A stretch of DNA of 64,000 nt, from positions 310,001-374,000 of the forward strand of contig JARYGU010000001.1 of assembly GCA_033795365.1 (NCBI GenBank), given 5' to 3'. Positions 63,765 through 64,000 of this stretch are shown here, one piece after another. The first letter of the stretch is position 1. Every line of letters starts with the position of its first letter. Position numbers and translations under genes: made by a program. Source of the DNA: JARYGU01 sp033795365 (GTDB taxonomy: Bacteria; Pseudomonadota; Alphaproteobacteria; Rhizobiales; Rhizobiaceae). The notes under the pieces were generated by a model. That model had not been told where the DNA came from, ran no database searches, and saw only the letters and a list, made by a program, of their open reading frames with translations.

Positions 63765-64000
63765 AGCACCACCAGAAAACGATCGGACCACTCCTGCAGA
63801 AATTGCTCGACATCGGGGGCGATATCCTCCGCCTCCGCCTCGTACTGCCCGGCAAGATTCTCGACGATCTCGGGAACAGTGCGGTGCCCGTCACAGAGCC
63901 TCAGTATATCAAGACTGACCTCATCCGGCCAGAAAACCCGCTCCGGCGAGAGCAGCGCCCAAGCCTCTCGCACCGGATCATATTGCAGACGCGCATGCCT
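63761..64000 (-). CDS. pqqD: PqqD, PqqA-binding chaperone (truncated at window edge)
   Basis: The frame stays open to the window edge: the last 79 codons plus stop, reading R-H-A-R-L-Q-Y-D-P into LLSPERVFWPDEVS and LRLCDGHRTVPEIVENLA, which is the core of PqqD. PqqD presents the PqqA peptide to PqqE. A GTG at 63973 gives a shorter apparent ORF but is internal. The N-terminal part lies beyond position 64000, presumably with pqqA-C. Confidence 0.9.
   Translation of the reverse strand, partial: RHARLQYDPVREAWALLSPERVFWPDEVSLDILRLCDGHRTVPEIVENLAGQYEAEAEDIAPDVEQFLQEWSDRFLVVL

Overview
The window is a GC-rich, densely packed stretch of about 60 protein-coding genes, with no rRNA, tRNA, insertion sequence or CRISPR array that I can see. 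Gene content points to an alphaproteobacterium of the Rhizobiales/Rhizobiaceae type, possibly a large replicon or megaplasmid: many ABC uptake systems, each beside its own LacI, RpiR, LysR or LuxR regulator and catabolic enzymes, plus a PQQ biosynthesis locus. The species assignment is inference; no marker gene is present.

Layout. (1) 0-7.4 kb: a GntR/FCD regulator, then two paralogous ATP-grasp / alpha-E / transglutaminase modules facing each other. One has ATP-grasp and alpha-E fused, the other has them split. (2) 7.6-9.7 kb: a LysR regulator divergent from an exported alpha/beta-hydrolase that lacks the usual nucleophile serine. (3) 9.7-14.8 kb: a ribose-type sugar ABC transporter divergent from a LacI repressor, with two matching AAACGTTT operators. 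(4) 15-20 kb: a stand-alone glycogen synthase, a run of small envelope or exported proteins, and an HI0933-type flavoprotein. (5) 20-26.7 kb: a probable organosulfur cluster: SsuD-like monooxygenase, two related FAD/NAD(P) proteins, an SfnB-like oxidoreductase and two Rrf2 regulators with an identical four-cysteine pattern. (6) 27-35.2 kb: an acetone-carboxylase-type operon (acxABC) continuing into a choline-sulfatase-type sulfatase and an SDR, divergent from a LuxR-type regulator. (7) 35.2-45.8 kb: a glutamine-synthetase-like enzyme and RpiR regulator, divergent from N-formylglutamate-amidohydrolase-like, two isochorismatase-fold hydrolases, a Liv-type ABC transporter and a class III aminotransferase. 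This looks like an amide/amine uptake and breakdown pathway of unknown substrate. (8) 45.8-48.7 kb: a MalK C-terminal remnant, an SCP2-type thiolase and a DUF763 protein. (9) 48.8-62.6 kb: a pentose/pentitol regulon with two divergent operons and a ribose-type ABC transporter. It combines a phosphorylative branch (xylulokinase, RpiA) with Weimberg-type end enzymes (XylX-like dehydratase, semialdehyde dehydrogenase). (10) 62.6-64 kb: pqqE and the 3' part of pqqD, running off the right edge.

The strongest new reading is regulatory. Four copies of an 11-bp element, TAGTWWWRCTA, sit at the control regions of the pentose regulon, two of them overlapping TATAGT -10 boxes, and I propose it as the operator of the RpiR regulator encoded there. 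The most system-like gene sets of unsettled function are the paired ATP-grasp/alpha-E/transglutaminase modules, the acxABC-sulfatase-SDR operon and the amide cluster. All functional statements come from reading the translated sequence and from memory of protein families; no database search was run.
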